Positions 1-11,619 of a stretch of DNA of 64,000 nucleotides are shown piece by piece. The notes under the pieces are model-generated. The model made no database searches. It was not told the origin of the DNA and saw nothing but the letters and a program-made list of their open reading frames with translations. Source of the DNA: Hyphomicrobium sp. (GTDB lineage: Bacteria; Pseudomonadota; Alphaproteobacteria; Rhizobiales; Hyphomicrobiaceae); the NCBI GenBank assembly GCA_030148425.1, contig JASBTM010000008.1:310001-374000 (forward strand). Reading direction: 5' to 3'. Each line of letters starts with the position of its first letter. The stretch's first letter is position 1. The position numbers and the translations under genes are program-made.

Positions 1-412
1 AAGAACGTCATCCCCGCGAAGGCGGGGATCCGTCCAAGCATCGAACTCACCCAGACAGCAGACCCGGACAGATCCCGGCCTGCGCCGGGATGACGGTAGG
101 AGTGGTGCAAACGCTTCTGCCACAAGAATGTCATCCTCCGCCTGAAGCCGAGGATGACAGCTGCGGAAAATCAACCGTCCCCGAAAATTCAGCGCGGTCT
201 TCATCAACATCGTCATGCCGGCGAAGGCCGGCACCCAGAAAGCAGGCTGCATGCGCGAATATGAAGTTTGACTGGCTCCCGGCTTCCGCCGCGATGACTG
301 AAGGAGAGGTGCAACGCTTCTGCCAAAACCTAATCCCTAAAACCCAATCCCTCGCACCTAAATCCCAACATCCGCCTCCTAAAACCTAATCCCTCGTCCC
401 TAAAACCTTATT
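1..412. repeat. Extragenic palindromes and degenerate tandem repeat
   Basis: No credible gene lies here. Four imperfect copies of a REP-like palindrome are visible: ATCCCCGC/GCGGGGAT at 10-29, ATCCCGGC/GCCGGGAT at 72-91, TGTCATCCTC/GAGGATGACA at 129-159, and a GCCGGC-gaag-GCCGGC unit at about 217-232. Each sits in a GTCAT...GATGAC-type context. They are followed at about 325-412 by a degenerate tandem repeat built on CCTAAAACCTAATCCCTCG. Such palindromes are widespread extragenic elements in Proteobacteria. The 99-residue ORF over this stretch is low complexity and is not called. Confidence 0.75.
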
Positions 413-474
413 AGGCTTGCTTCTTTCGCCTCCGACCGGGCAAAGTAGAAACAACGGCCAAGGGAGGGGCCGCA

Positions 475-2223
475 TTGGGAATGACGCACGACACTCCGCT
501 CATCGCGACAATCGTCGTCGGCCTTTCATTGGCCTTCCTTTTTGGCACGCTCGCCCAAAGGTTTCGCATCTCTCCAATCGTCGGCTATCTGCTCGCGGGT
601 ATCGCGGTCGGTCCCTTCACACCGGGCTTCGTCGCCGACCAGAACCTCGCCAACGAACTCGCCGAAATCGGCATCATCCTGCTGATGTTCGGTGTCGGCT
701 TGCACTTCTCGATGTCGGAGCTTTTGGCTGTACGCACCATCGCCGTTCCGGGCGCACTCGTGCAGATCGCCGTCGCAACCGCCATGGGCATCGGGCTCGC
801 CCACGTGTTCGGCTGGTCCCTCGGCGCGGGGCTCGTCTTCGGCCTCGCTCTCTCCGTCGCGAGCACGGTGGTGCTGCTGCGCGCGCTCCAGGAGCGCCGC
901 CTCATCAAATCGGACCAGGGACGCATCGCCGTCGGCTGGCTGATCGTCGAAGACCTCGTGATGGTCCTCGCGCTCGTCATCCTGCCCGCGGTTGCGCCGC
1001 TCCTGAGCAACGGTACGGATGGCGCGACCGAAATCCAGCCGAACGAGCTGGCGATGTCGCTCGCCATCACGCTTTTAAAGGTCGCGGCCTTTGTCGCCGT
1101 CATGCTGATCGGCGGACGCAGGCTCATTCCGGCGATCCTTCATCATATCGCCCACACCGGCTCGCGGGAGCTGTTCCGGCTCGGCGTGCTGACGATCGCG
1201 CTCGGCGTTGCCTTCGCCGCCGCGCATCTTTTCGGCGTGTCGCTGGCGCTCGGCGCGTTCTTCGCAGGCATGATCCTGAGCGAATCCGAATTGAGCCAGC
1301 GCGCGGCCAACGAGACGCTGCCGTTGCGCGACGCGTTCGCAGTGCTGTTCTTCGTTTCGGTCGGGATGCTGTTTTATCCGAATATCATCGTCGAAAACCC
1401 GCTGCACGTGGTGGCCGTCGTGGCGGTCATCATCCTGGGCAAGTCGCTGGCCGCGTGGTTGATCGTCCTCGCTTTCGGCCACCCAATGCGAACGGCGCTT
1501 CTGATCGCCGCGAGCCTCGCCCAGATCGGCGAATTCTCATTCATCCTCGCGGGCCTCGGCGTCTCGCTGAAGCTTCTGCCCGTCGAAGGCCGGGAGCTGA
1601 TCCTGGCGGGCGCGCTACTCTCGATCATGCTCAATCCGGTCCTGTTCTTTTTGCTTGAGCGCTACTGCCCGTCGGAGAGCGCGACAGCCACAGCCAGCGG
1701 AGGCGCAGCGTCTGCCGGACATGAGGCGCAAGCCGAAGCAACACCCGGTCAGAAGCCCCCTAAAATCAGGTCGGAATCCGGTTACGTGACAGCACAAACC
1801 GGTCACACCGTTCTCGTCGGCTATGGGCGCGTGGGCGGCGTGGTCGGAGAAAGCCTGATCGCCAACGGAAGGCCGCTGTTCGTCATCGACGATCGCGACG
1901 AGACCGCCGAAAAGCTGAAGGCGCGTGGGGTCGAAGCCCTGGCGGCCAACGCCGTCACCGCCCTAGGTTCGGCGAACCTCAAGGCCGCCAAATTGCTCAT
2001 CGTCGCCATCCCGGACTGCTTCGAGGCAGGCCAGATCGTGTCCCATGCCCACGCCGCCAATCCGAACCTCAAGATCGTGGCGCGCGCTCATTCCGACGCC
2101 GAGGAGACGTATCTGAAGCAATATGGCGCTTCCGACGTCATCCAGGGCTCCCGCGAGACGGCGGGCGCTATGATCACGGCGTCCGACGCCCCGGCCGGGG
2201 ACGGTTCTTCCGAGCCAACCTGA
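475..2223 (+). CDS. KefB/YbaL-type monovalent cation:proton antiporter (CPA2) with RCK domain
   Basis: Inner-membrane CPA2 antiporter expected to exchange K+ or Na+ for protons. Residues about 8-390 form the hydrophobic Na+/H+ exchanger domain of roughly 12 helices. After a Gly/Ala/Lys-rich linker (about 395-435), a cytoplasmic TrkA-N/RCK domain starts near residue 442 with the Rossmann motif GYGRVGG. At 582 residues it matches the YbaL/KefB size class. The Shine-Dalgarno AGGGAGG at 461-467 lies 7 nt before TTG 475 and 13 nt before ATG 481, so either could be the start. There is no KefF/KefG partner next door. The family is certain; the ion specificity is not readable. Confidence 0.93.
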   Translation: MGMTHDTPLIATIVVGLSLAFLFGTLAQRFRISPIVGYLLAGIAVGPFTPGFVADQNLANELAEIGIILLMFGVGLHFSMSELLAVRTIAVPGALVQIAVATAMGIGLAHVFGWSLGAGLVFGLALSVASTVVLLRALQERRLIKSDQGRIAVGWLIVEDLVMVLALVILPAVAPLLSNGTDGATEIQPNELAMSLAITLLKVAAFVAVMLIGGRRLIPAILHHIAHTGSRELFRLGVLTIALGVAFAAAHLFGVSLALGAFFAGMILSESELSQRAANETLPLRDAFAVLFFVSVGMLFYPNIIVENPLHVVAVVAVIILGKSLAAWLIVLAFGHPMRTALLIAASLAQIGEFSFILAGLGVSLKLLPVEGRELILAGALLSIMLNPVLFFLLERYCPSESATATASGGAASAGHEAQAEATPGQKPPKIRSESGYVTAQTGHTVLVGYGRVGGVVGESLIANGRPLFVIDDRDETAEKLKARGVEALAANAVTALGSANLKAAKLLIVAIPDCFEAGQIVSHAHAANPNLKIVARAHSDAEETYLKQYGASDVIQGSRETAGAMITASDAPAGDGSSEPT

Positions 2224-2304
2224 CACGAACCGGCTTGCACGCGCGTCCCGGCTTTTCCGCCTTGGCACAGCCATCGGTTCAGGCGCCGGGGCGCCGCCAC
2301 TCGG

Positions 2305-3723
2305 TCAACTGCCTTGAAACTGCGTGAAAACCGTCCGGTTGCGGCCGCCTGATTTCGCCTTGTAGAGCGCCTTGTCCGCGACTGAAAGCATCTCTTCGAT
2401 GCCGCATTGCTGAACAAGCCCCGTCGTCACGCCGATGCTCATCGTGACTTTGATCTTGCTATTTCTTCCAACGAAAAAGGGCTCCTCTGCGATCGCGCGC
2501 CGAACCCGCTCAGCCGTCGAGAACGCATCCTCTGCGTTACAGTCCGGGAGCAGGATCGCAAATTCCTCTCCTCCCAATCTGCCGACAAGATCGCATTCCT
2601 TGGTCGCTGCACGCATGCGTTTGGCCGCGAACGACAGCACGGCATCGCCGCTTGGATGCCCGTAGCAATCGTTGATGCGCTTGAAATGATCGATATCCAT
2701 CATCAGCACGCTCATTGCGTTGCGGGCGTTGGCTGCTTTATCCAAAGCTTCAGCTGAGCGCTGGAGGAACGCGCGGCGCGTCAGCACCTCCGTCAATTGA
2801 TCTTGCGTCGCGATACGCTCGAGTTCGTGTCCCAGCCTCTGACGTTCTTCCGCCATGAGGTATGCCTCGTGAACGTCCGTCGACGTTCCACACCAGCGCG
2901 TGATCTGCCCGAATTCATCCCTTAGCGGCAAAGCCATGACTCGCAGCCATCGATATTCACCCGAATGATGCCGGAAGCGATAATCGATATCGTATGGCTC
3001 ACCAGTCCGCTGTGCATTTTCCCAGGCGCGCGAGACTTCCGCCCAGTGCTGCGGATAGACGAGTTGCTTCCACGTTTCCTCGGTGATCTCTTCGCGAGGA
3101 ATGCCCGTGAACTCGCTCCATCGTTTGGAGAAGTAATCGTGCCGCCCGTCCGCGCCGCTGCTCCACACAATCTGAGGTAAAGTTTCGGCCAGCGTTTCGT
3201 ACCGGAGGCGGCTTTCCGCCAGAGCCGCAAAATATCCTGTTCGTCGCTTCGTCCTCTGCGCCAGCAGATGCTGTGAGACCTCGCTGCCTGTACAAATAAC
3301 GGCGAGATAATTCCCCGCTTCGTCCTTCACTGGCACGAAATCAAAGTTGAGCCATGTCCTTTTCGCTTTTCCGTCGGTAACGTGCCGGACAACCTGGTTA
3401 CGCAAACTCGAACTCTCGCCGCGGCGGGCCCGCGCCAGCATCTCGGCGAGGAATTCGGCATGCGCTGGCAGAACGTCACACACTGGACGACCGAATACAT
3501 CCTGGTGGGGCCGTTCCAGGAAAATCGCACACATTGCCGAATTGGCGATCACGGCGGCATTCGCGCCGACCATCAGTGCCATCGGAGCGGGCGCATCACT
3601 GACGAGGCGAGCGACGATGGCGAGCGAAGGATGCCAGTCCCGAATGCAAGGGCTAACCTCTATCCAGTCGGCGGCTCTGATGCCGCCGGCCAAGACCTCG
3701 CCGCCTGACTGCCGACGCAACAT
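2305..3723 (-). CDS. PAS-PAS-GGDEF diguanylate cyclase
   Basis: Predicted cytosolic sensor that makes cyclic di-GMP from GTP. The N-terminal half holds a degenerate PAS-like region (about 35-150) and a clear PAS/PAC domain (about 170-290, with YFSKRWSEFTG and RFRHHSGEYRWLRV). The C-terminal GGDEF domain (about 305-465) has the active-site loop GGEEF, a functional variant. The inhibitory I-site RxxD is replaced by KECD immediately upstream of LVGRLGGEEF, so product inhibition may be weak. No EAL domain and no transmembrane segment. It is a single gene facing the antiporter; no strong Shine-Dalgarno precedes the ATG. Confidence 0.92.
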   Translation of the reverse strand: MLRRQSGGEVLAGGIRAADWIEVSPCIRDWHPSLAIVARLVSDAPAPMALMVGANAAVIANSAMCAIFLERPHQDVFGRPVCDVLPAHAEFLAEMLARARRGESSSLRNQVVRHVTDGKAKRTWLNFDFVPVKDEAGNYLAVICTGSEVSQHLLAQRTKRRTGYFAALAESRLRYETLAETLPQIVWSSGADGRHDYFSKRWSEFTGIPREEITEETWKQLVYPQHWAEVSRAWENAQRTGEPYDIDYRFRHHSGEYRWLRVMALPLRDEFGQITRWCGTSTDVHEAYLMAEERQRLGHELERIATQDQLTEVLTRRAFLQRSAEALDKAANARNAMSVLMMDIDHFKRINDCYGHPSGDAVLSFAAKRMRAATKECDLVGRLGGEEFAILLPDCNAEDAFSTAERVRRAIAEEPFFVGRNSKIKVTMSIGVTTGLVQQCGIEEMLSVADKALYKAKSGGRNRTVFTQFQGS

Positions 3724-4107
3724 TGGTATACCCGCGTACTAAACCGTGAACTTTTCCGGTTCGCGCGCTGCGCAATATGCAGCCTACGGAAGATCTGAAT
3801 TTAATCGCCAGAAAATGAATGTTTCCTCACCGAAGTGCCCAATAACTTTCGCTAACCAGGGCGCCCTCAGCATGAAATTCCCAAGTTTCAGACCAGCCGG
3901 TTAACCGGAGCAGCCAATTTCAACCGCCATTTTATGAATATTGTTCATTTTTGGCGATCGGCGATGGACGTCCGGGCCAACTCTACTTATATGCCGAACG
4001 CTTTTTTCTCGGACACCCCCCCGGAACCCAATGGCATCCACGTCCATTTTTCCCCGCGCCGATGGGTTGCATTGCCGCGGTCTGGGCGGCGCGCTACGTA
4101 GGGCCTG
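3724..4107. other. Intergenic region upstream of uvrA
   Basis: This 384-base AT-richer gap separates the divergent cyclase and uvrA and should hold both promoters. I looked for the alphaproteobacterial LexA box (GTTC-N7-GTTC direct repeat) and did not find one. No ORF with a ribosome binding site is seen. Confidence 0.5.
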
Positions 4108-7119
<3,012 letters not shown>

Positions 7120-7135
7120 CATTCCAACAACTTCG

Positions 7136-7153
7136 GCCGAAAACCGGCTTTTT
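7136..7153 (+). terminator. Weak intrinsic terminator after uvrA
   Basis: A short hairpin GCCG-aaaac-CGGC followed by TTTTT lies 17 bases past the uvrA stop, in the 51-base gap between the convergent uvrA and GHKL-nuclease genes. The stem is only 4 bp. Confidence 0.4.
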
Positions 7154-7170
7154 ACGCGCTAGGAGTGACT

Positions 7171-9207
7171 CTATTCGGCAGCAACCTCAATGTCGGTGGC
7201 CTTCTTAAGATGCTTGGGCGGTTCGGCCGCGTTTAGATTGGTGATGCCGAGTCTCTCGAAGAAAACTACGTTCCGTTTTCTCGCATCCCTTAGAAGTTTC
7301 CCATAAGGCACAATTTCGACAAATGCATTCGGGTTCTGCGAGTATCCAAAATATCCGTCGCCATCTGGCGTTTTCAGTAATCGTCCAATAATCCGCTCTT
7401 CTAATTCACGCGTTATATCGCACACCACGTAGCAGTGGAACGCGGTGCCTTCGTTGATGCCCCGAATCGCCTTTCCCTTAACGTCCACGAGACCTGGGGT
7501 GGTCTTAAGAGTATTGACGTAATGCAGTACTTGTTGGACAGGATCTTTTCCTTTTGAATAATCCTCGCGCATCGGTCGCTTAAATTCTACGATCACCACT
7601 GCGTCTGCACCGTCGGTTTCGCGCCAAGCAACGCAGCTGCCAAAGAAAAATGCAATGTCCGGCCTCTCATCCGACTGCAATGCCGTAAATTTCTTAATCT
7701 CGAGGTCTGAGGAAAAATAGTGGGAGAACGCCAGCCGATCGTCCAAAATCCAAAGATTATGATCATCGATCGTCAGCAAATTATTATCTACTCGCATCGG
7801 ACAAATGAGCTGATGGAGCGCCTCTTCTCTTTTATGACTTTCCTTCTCTGGGTCGTCATACTCCAAGAAACTCTCAAAAAGGTCCAAAACGGCCTTTCGG
7901 CGCACCACATATTCGGCAAGGGCTCCTTTTTTTTCGTCTCGGATATACTGTTCGTACTCGGATATTTTTTGATCCAGAGCTTCGCCAATCGCCGCCTTCG
8001 TGGTGATCTCTTTTCCAACCTGAATAAATTTCTTTTGCCTGCGGAATCGATTGCGGGCCAATTCAACAAAAATGTCTTCTTTCTTGATGCAGTTCGGCTG
8101 CAGCCCTTCTGTGAACTCGCCTAGTTCGCGCTCGACATACAAGAATTGCGGATTTTCGGAGATAATTTCTCGCGCTACGTGAACTTTCTGGTCCAGGGTA
8201 GCTCTGACGTATTCGTGGAGATATTGCCGAGCCCCACGAGCAACAGCCTTTTTAACGGCGTCAAGCTCTTTGCCCTCTAGCGTGAATGCTGAGCGCTCCG
8301 GGTTTACATGTCGGTCCAAATATTCTCCCGACACGCAGCCTAAGTAAACGTATTCACCATCAAGCGTCTTCAGGCCGAGTTGTTCATCAAGCGGATATTC
8401 AACGACTGATCGGTTATTCCCAGAAAGAAAAGCAAAGTTGCTGCCACCTGCATGAAAGCGCGCAATTTTCTTGCATTTGAGATTCCACAGCTCAAGCTGT
8501 CGGACAATACCAGCGTCGTCCACTTCGATAGTTGAAGTGGATTGATCCACGATGGCCTCTGTGAAAATCTCCTCGACGTTGTAGGTATCTTCTCCATCCA
8601 CAAGGGTCATTCGCGGAGCATTGCCCCCGATGAAGAGAGGCACAAAATGCGAAACGATCCGGTGCGCTATAGTCTCGCCTTTGGCTGGGCAGCGCCGGTC
8701 AAAATCTGAAGCGAAAGTGCGAAAGGAAATTCTTGTCAGTGATCGTTTTTCGCTTACTTCCACGGGAACTTTGTCGGGCACTTGGTTCTCTTCGGTAAGC
8801 TGAAAACCAAACTCTCGCCGTAGATACTTCTTATCCTGACGATAGACACTATTGATAGAAATCTGCTTGAAAACCTTGAGCCAAGCCAACCGGCCGACCC
8901 CTTTTCCGCCTTTGCTTTCTTTCCAACGAGAATCTGGGGTCAAAAATGATCGATAATTGTCATCATTGAAGCCTAGACCATTATCTTCAACGTCAAATCC
9001 TGTGATAATCGGGTCGTCGGTATGGTCTAATCGCACAACAGTAATTTTGATTTGGCCCTTCTTCGATGTATCGGCCGCGTAGACTTCGGTCACAGATTGG
9101 ATGCTGTTACTTATTGCCTCCATCAGAGGCAATAACGCTCCTTTTTCAGATGGCCTAATAGGCAATCGGCTGACACGTCCAACGATATCGCTCTTGAGGT
9201 CGGCCAT
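7171..9207 (-). CDS. GHKL-type ATPase with C-terminal PD-(D/E)XK nuclease signature (putative defence gene)
   Basis: Orphan 678-residue protein. The N-terminus has the Bergerat fold of Hsp90/MutL/MORC ATPases: N box EAISNS (about 30-35), G1 box DNGLGF (about 75-80) and glycine lid GGKGVGR (about 100-106). The C-terminal third carries a PD-(D/E)XK signature: PD at about 526-527, EFK at 551-553, then QxxxY (QVLHY). I infer ATP-gated DNA cleavage or processing. GHKL ATPases of the MutL/MORC kind are known near restriction systems. The ORF track start at 9303 is unlikely: ATG 9207 has GGAGG 9 bases upstream. Base composition is AT-richer than uvrA (7741-7800 is 23/60 GC), suggesting transfer. It stands alone, convergent to uvrA, beside a repeat cluster. 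I do not recognise a named family. Confidence 0.8.
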   Translation of the reverse strand: MADLKSDIVGRVSRLPIRPSEKGALLPLMEAISNSIQSVTEVYAADTSKKGQIKITVVRLDHTDDPIITGFDVEDNGLGFNDDNYRSFLTPDSRWKESKGGKGVGRLAWLKVFKQISINSVYRQDKKYLRREFGFQLTEENQVPDKVPVEVSEKRSLTRISFRTFASDFDRRCPAKGETIAHRIVSHFVPLFIGGNAPRMTLVDGEDTYNVEEIFTEAIVDQSTSTIEVDDAGIVRQLELWNLKCKKIARFHAGGSNFAFLSGNNRSVVEYPLDEQLGLKTLDGEYVYLGCVSGEYLDRHVNPERSAFTLEGKELDAVKKAVARGARQYLHEYVRATLDQKVHVAREIISENPQFLYVERELGEFTEGLQPNCIKKEDIFVELARNRFRRQKKFIQVGKEITTKAAIGEALDQKISEYEQYIRDEKKGALAEYVVRRKAVLDLFESFLEYDDPEKESHKREEALHQLICPMRVDNNLLTIDDHNLWILDDRLAFSHYFSSDLEIKKFTALQSDERPDIAFFFGSCVAWRETDGADAVVIVEFKRPMREDYSKGKDPVQQVLHYVNTLKTTPGLVDVKGKAIRGINEGTAFHCYVVCDITRELEERIIGRLLKTPDGDGYFGYSQNPNAFVEIVPYGKLLRDARKRNVVFFERLGITNLNAAEPPKHLKKATDIEVAAE

Positions 9208-9342
9208 GTTCTCACTGCCTCCGGCTTGAAAAGAAGGCAGGACAAAACGCTTCCTATCCCCCACGCTAGGCCGATTTGAGAGATATCCACCAAATACGTG
9301 CATTTATCCCATCGTTGCCTCGAGCGACACCGCTCCGTGGAG

Positions 9343-9546
9343 CCGGGCGCGGAGCATTTGGCTCGCGGCACCACCACTCAAAAAACTTATCCCCGCCTCC
9401 GAACTTCCCCCATAATCCCCTCACCCATCCGGCAAGGGCATCGCGCGAAAGTCTTTGACCGCGCTTCAGATGCCCACCCGCATCCGCGCTTGGACCGCAC
9501 TCTCGCCCATCCGCGCTGCGGCGCTCAGTGGGGCAGCCTCACCCGC
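9343..9546. repeat. Modular dispersed repeat, copy A
   Basis: Shares ordered identical modules with copy B at 10244-10388: CCGGGCGCGGAGCA (9343-9356), an AAACTTATCCCCG-type box (about 9383-9395), an exact 40-base block at 9409-9448 containing CACCCATCCGGCAAGGGC, and TGGGGCAGCCTCACCCGC (9529-9546). Spacing between modules differs between copies. No transposase is present. The gap 9208-9717 otherwise shows no gene. Confidence 0.8.
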
Positions 9547-9717
9547 GAGCCCTTACTCGTCTCCTTCTGAGCCTTAGCGGACCCGCATCGATGGCCATGC
9601 GGTGCGCCTCATAAATCGCAGTGGGGAAAATATCTGTGACAGCAACAGTCCTTTACTTGGCAAGCGCCAAGCACTCGACTAGCGTTCGAGATGATTTGTC
9701 CGCACCGGGGGGTTGCA

Positions 9718-10017
9718 ATGCAGGTTTTCAAGTCAGGCTTCGTGGCCGCGATGATGATGTGCGCACTTTCGGCGACGGCTCAGGCGGCCGAATGTACGAA
9801 GGTCGCAGCCATTGGCGATAACTTCACCCACGATTTGGCGGTGCTGTTCTCCCACAACGCACTCAAGAATACGATCGCCGGGAAAGGGCTTATTCCGAAG
9901 GGACCAGTCAAAACCACCTGCAATTCAGGCTCGGCGATGATTGAGTGTTACTCCTCGCAGATGGCCTGCAAGGGCGGGACGCCCGCGGCCTGCTTAGGCC
10001 CCTGGCTTTGCTTCTGA
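9718..10017 (+). CDS. Small secreted cysteine-rich protein of unknown function
   Basis: A 99-residue protein with a clear signal peptide (MQVFKSGFVAAMMMCALSA, predicted cleavage after AQA) and a mature part of about 75 residues carrying six cysteines, an even number fitting disulfides in the periplasm or outside the cell. The start is ATG 9718, not the longer 9691 ORF, because GGGGGG lies 5 bases upstream and the signal peptide begins there. It is single, flanked on both sides by the two copies of the modular repeat. I recognise no family. Confidence 0.7.
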   Translation: MQVFKSGFVAAMMMCALSATAQAAECTKVAAIGDNFTHDLAVLFSHNALKNTIAGKGLIPKGPVKTTCNSGSAMIECYSSQMACKGGTPAACLGPWLCF

Positions 10018-10205
10018 ACGCGGAGTTAGACGCGCCCTCGTTTTGAATCTGGTCTTGGCGCGCGCGAACCTCGCAGTTCGGCCGCGCACTATCCGAAAGG
10101 TGCGTCGGGCGCTTCTGGCCCGAAGCGGACCACTTTACCCCGCGCTCTCTATTTGCACCCAGCGCCTTCTGCCTCCTCCAAAAAAACTTATCCCCGCTCT
10201 CTCTT

Positions 10206-10251
10206 TGATTGCGCCCGGCGACTCACGTTCCGCGAGCCGGCCGCCGGGCGC
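10206..10251 (+). repeat. Stem-loop repeat (TTGATTGCGC family), copy 1
   Basis: Element starting TTGATTGCGCCCGGCG and containing CGTTCCGCG and GCCGGCCG, closed by the perfect pair GCGCCCGGCG (10211-10220) and CGCCGGGCGC (10242-10251). Related copies occur at 11066-11113 and 12594-12642 on the other strand. Confidence 0.65.
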
Positions 10252-10388
10252 GGAGCACCGAATGCGCTGCGACCCCTCCCAAAAAAGTAATCCCCGGTAT
10301 TGCGGCAGACCCCATAATCCCCTCACCCATCCGGCAAGGGCATCGCGCGAGGCGTCGCGTGGCGCTCGGATGGGGCAGCCTCACCCGC
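10244..10388. repeat. Modular dispersed repeat, copy B
   Basis: Second copy of the modular repeat: CCGGGCGCGGAGCA (10244-10257), AAAAAAGTAATCCCCG (about 10281-10296), the exact 40-base block at 10311-10350, and TGGGGCAGCCTCACCCGC (10371-10388). It is more compact than copy A. A further AAAACTTATCCCCG box sits alone near 10186-10199. The rest of 10018-10719 holds palindromes but no gene I can support; the N-terminal 105 codons of the 10405 ORF are noncoding by appearance. Confidence 0.8.
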
Positions 10389-10719
10389 TCGCGTAACGCG
10401 CGCGATGCGGACAAGGCGGAAGACAGGCCCGCACGGGGTGAGAAACCCGTGTGCGGAACATCCCGCTTCATTAAGTGACCTGCTCGGAACCCTGTTCTTT
10501 GGCTGTCACGGAGCGGACCGGTTCCGAGACCACCCTTGCGAAGACCCTACGCCGCGGAACCCGTCCGCTTCGTGCTTAATTGCTTGCGCCGACACTTTTG
10601 ATGGCGCGTCCGACTCTGCTTCGCAGAGCCGGACGGACGCGCATGCTTGCCTCTTTCCTCGTACTTCAATTATACGCGGACGAAGCAACATCAAACGCGC
10701 AATCAAAAAGGCAACCTTC

Positions 10720-11064
10720 GTGAGTACGCTCCCACCCTGCCCGAAATGCTCCTCCGAATTCACCTACGAGGACGGCAACCTCTACGTCTGTCCGGAGTGC
10801 GCGCACGAGTGGAACCCCCAATCGGCCTCTGCGCCCGATGATGACGACGTGAAGGTCTACCGGGACTCGGCGGGCAATACCTTGCAAGACGGCGATACCG
10901 TCATCGTCATCAAGGATCTGAAGCTGAAGGGCTCAAGCAATGTCGTGAAAATGGGCACCAAGGTGAAGAACATCCGCCTCGTCGACAGCGATCACGATAT
11001 CGACTGCAAGATCGACGGCATCGGCCCCATGAGCCTCAAGTCTGAGTTCGTCAAGAAGGCGTAG
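10720..11064 (+). CDS. PhnA/YjdM family zinc-ribbon protein
   Basis: A 114-residue protein closely matching the PhnA (YjdM) family, usually about 110 residues. It begins with a zinc ribbon (CPKC near residue 7, CPEC about 20 later), followed by an acidic linker and the conserved C-terminal beta domain ([17 protein letters not shown], then a [10 protein letters not shown] segment). The name comes from phosphonate operons in E. coli, but the protein has no shown catalytic role in phosphonate use, and no phn genes are here. The start is GTG 10720, placing the zinc ribbon at the N-terminus; an AAAAAGG stretch lies about 8 bases upstream. The 219-residue ORF in the track is an over-extension. Confidence 0.93.
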   Translation: MSTLPPCPKCSSEFTYEDGNLYVCPECAHEWNPQSASAPDDDDVKVYRDSAGNTLQDGDTVIVIKDLKLKGSSNVVKMGTKVKNIRLVDSDHDIDCKIDGIGPMSLKSEFVKKA

Positions 11065-11065
11065 A

Positions 11066-11113
11066 CGTGCACGCGCCTTGCGGCCGGCGCGCGGAACGCG
11101 CGCCGCCGTGCGC
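11066..11113 (-). repeat. Stem-loop repeat, copy 2
   Basis: Read on the minus strand it begins TTTGATTGCGCACGGCGGC and continues CGTTCCGCG then GCCGGCCGC, aligning with copy 1 over nearly its full length. It lies directly between the convergent phnA-like and AHSA1 genes. Confidence 0.6.
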
Positions 11114-11130
11114 AATCAAAAACTCTTCCC

Positions 11131-11619
11131 TCACCCAGGAATATCCGGCTCCACGAGTAGCGCCAGCTGCATCAGCGATTGCTGCCAACCGAGATAGCAC
11201 TGCTCGACAGGGATCAGCGCGGGAATGCCCGACTGCTCGATCTCGATGTCGGTGCCGCACGATACTGCCTTGAGCTTGATCGTGACGTTCATCGTGCCCG
11301 GCAGGTTCGGGTCGTCGAACGTGTCGGTGTAGCGAATGAGCTCGTGCGGCTTCAGCTCCAGATACTCGCCGCCAAACGAATGGCCGTTGCCGCTCGTGAA
11401 GTTCGTGAACGTCATCCGGAACGTGCCGCCAGCCTTGGCCTCCAGATGCGCGACGTGGCAGGTGAAGCCATGCGGCGGCAGCCATTTCGCCAGCGCGTCG
11501 GCGTTGAGGAAGGCGCGATAGACCTTCTCGGGTTTCGTCGCGAACACCCGGTGCAGTCGGACGGTTCCTGTCGCGGTCTCCCCCGCCGCGGCTGGCTTCG
11601 ATGTCGTCTTATCGGGCAT
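11131..11619 (-). CDS. SRPBCC / AHSA1-type protein
   Basis: A 162-residue START-like (SRPBCC) protein of the AHSA1 group, a helix-grip fold that binds hydrophobic ligands; members are often annotated as activator of Hsp90 ATPase homologue. Visible signatures are RVFATKPEKVYRAFLNAD, the KWLPPHGFTC segment, the EYLELKPHELIRYTDTF strand and the C-terminal GWQQSLMQLALLVE helix. The first 20 residues are Lys/Ala/Thr-rich and probably disordered. AGAGGAGC precedes the ATG at good spacing. The ligand is unknown and no ArsR-type regulator, a common neighbour of such genes, is adjacent. Confidence 0.9.
   Translation of the reverse strand: MPDKTTSKPAAAGETATGTVRLHRVFATKPEKVYRAFLNADALAKWLPPHGFTCHVAHLEAKAGGTFRMTFTNFTSGNGHSFGGEYLELKPHELIRYTDTFDDPNLPGTMNVTIKLKAVSCGTDIEIEQSGIPALIPVEQCYLGWQQSLMQLALLVEPDIPG

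Noticed and set aside
417-1658. 413-residue Arg-rich ORF overlapping the antiporter gene
   Set aside because: Out-of-frame shadow; composition is dominated by Arg/His from GC-rich third positions.
3748-3762. GAAC-N7-GTTC considered as an SOS box for uvrA
   Set aside because: It is an inverted arrangement; the alphaproteobacterial LexA box is a GTTC-N7-GTTC direct repeat, and this site is 350 bases from uvrA, next to the cyclase start.
10405-10719. N-terminal 105 codons of the phnA-like ORF
   Set aside because: They run through palindromic repeats and precede a zinc ribbon that normally starts the protein; GTG 10720 is the better start.
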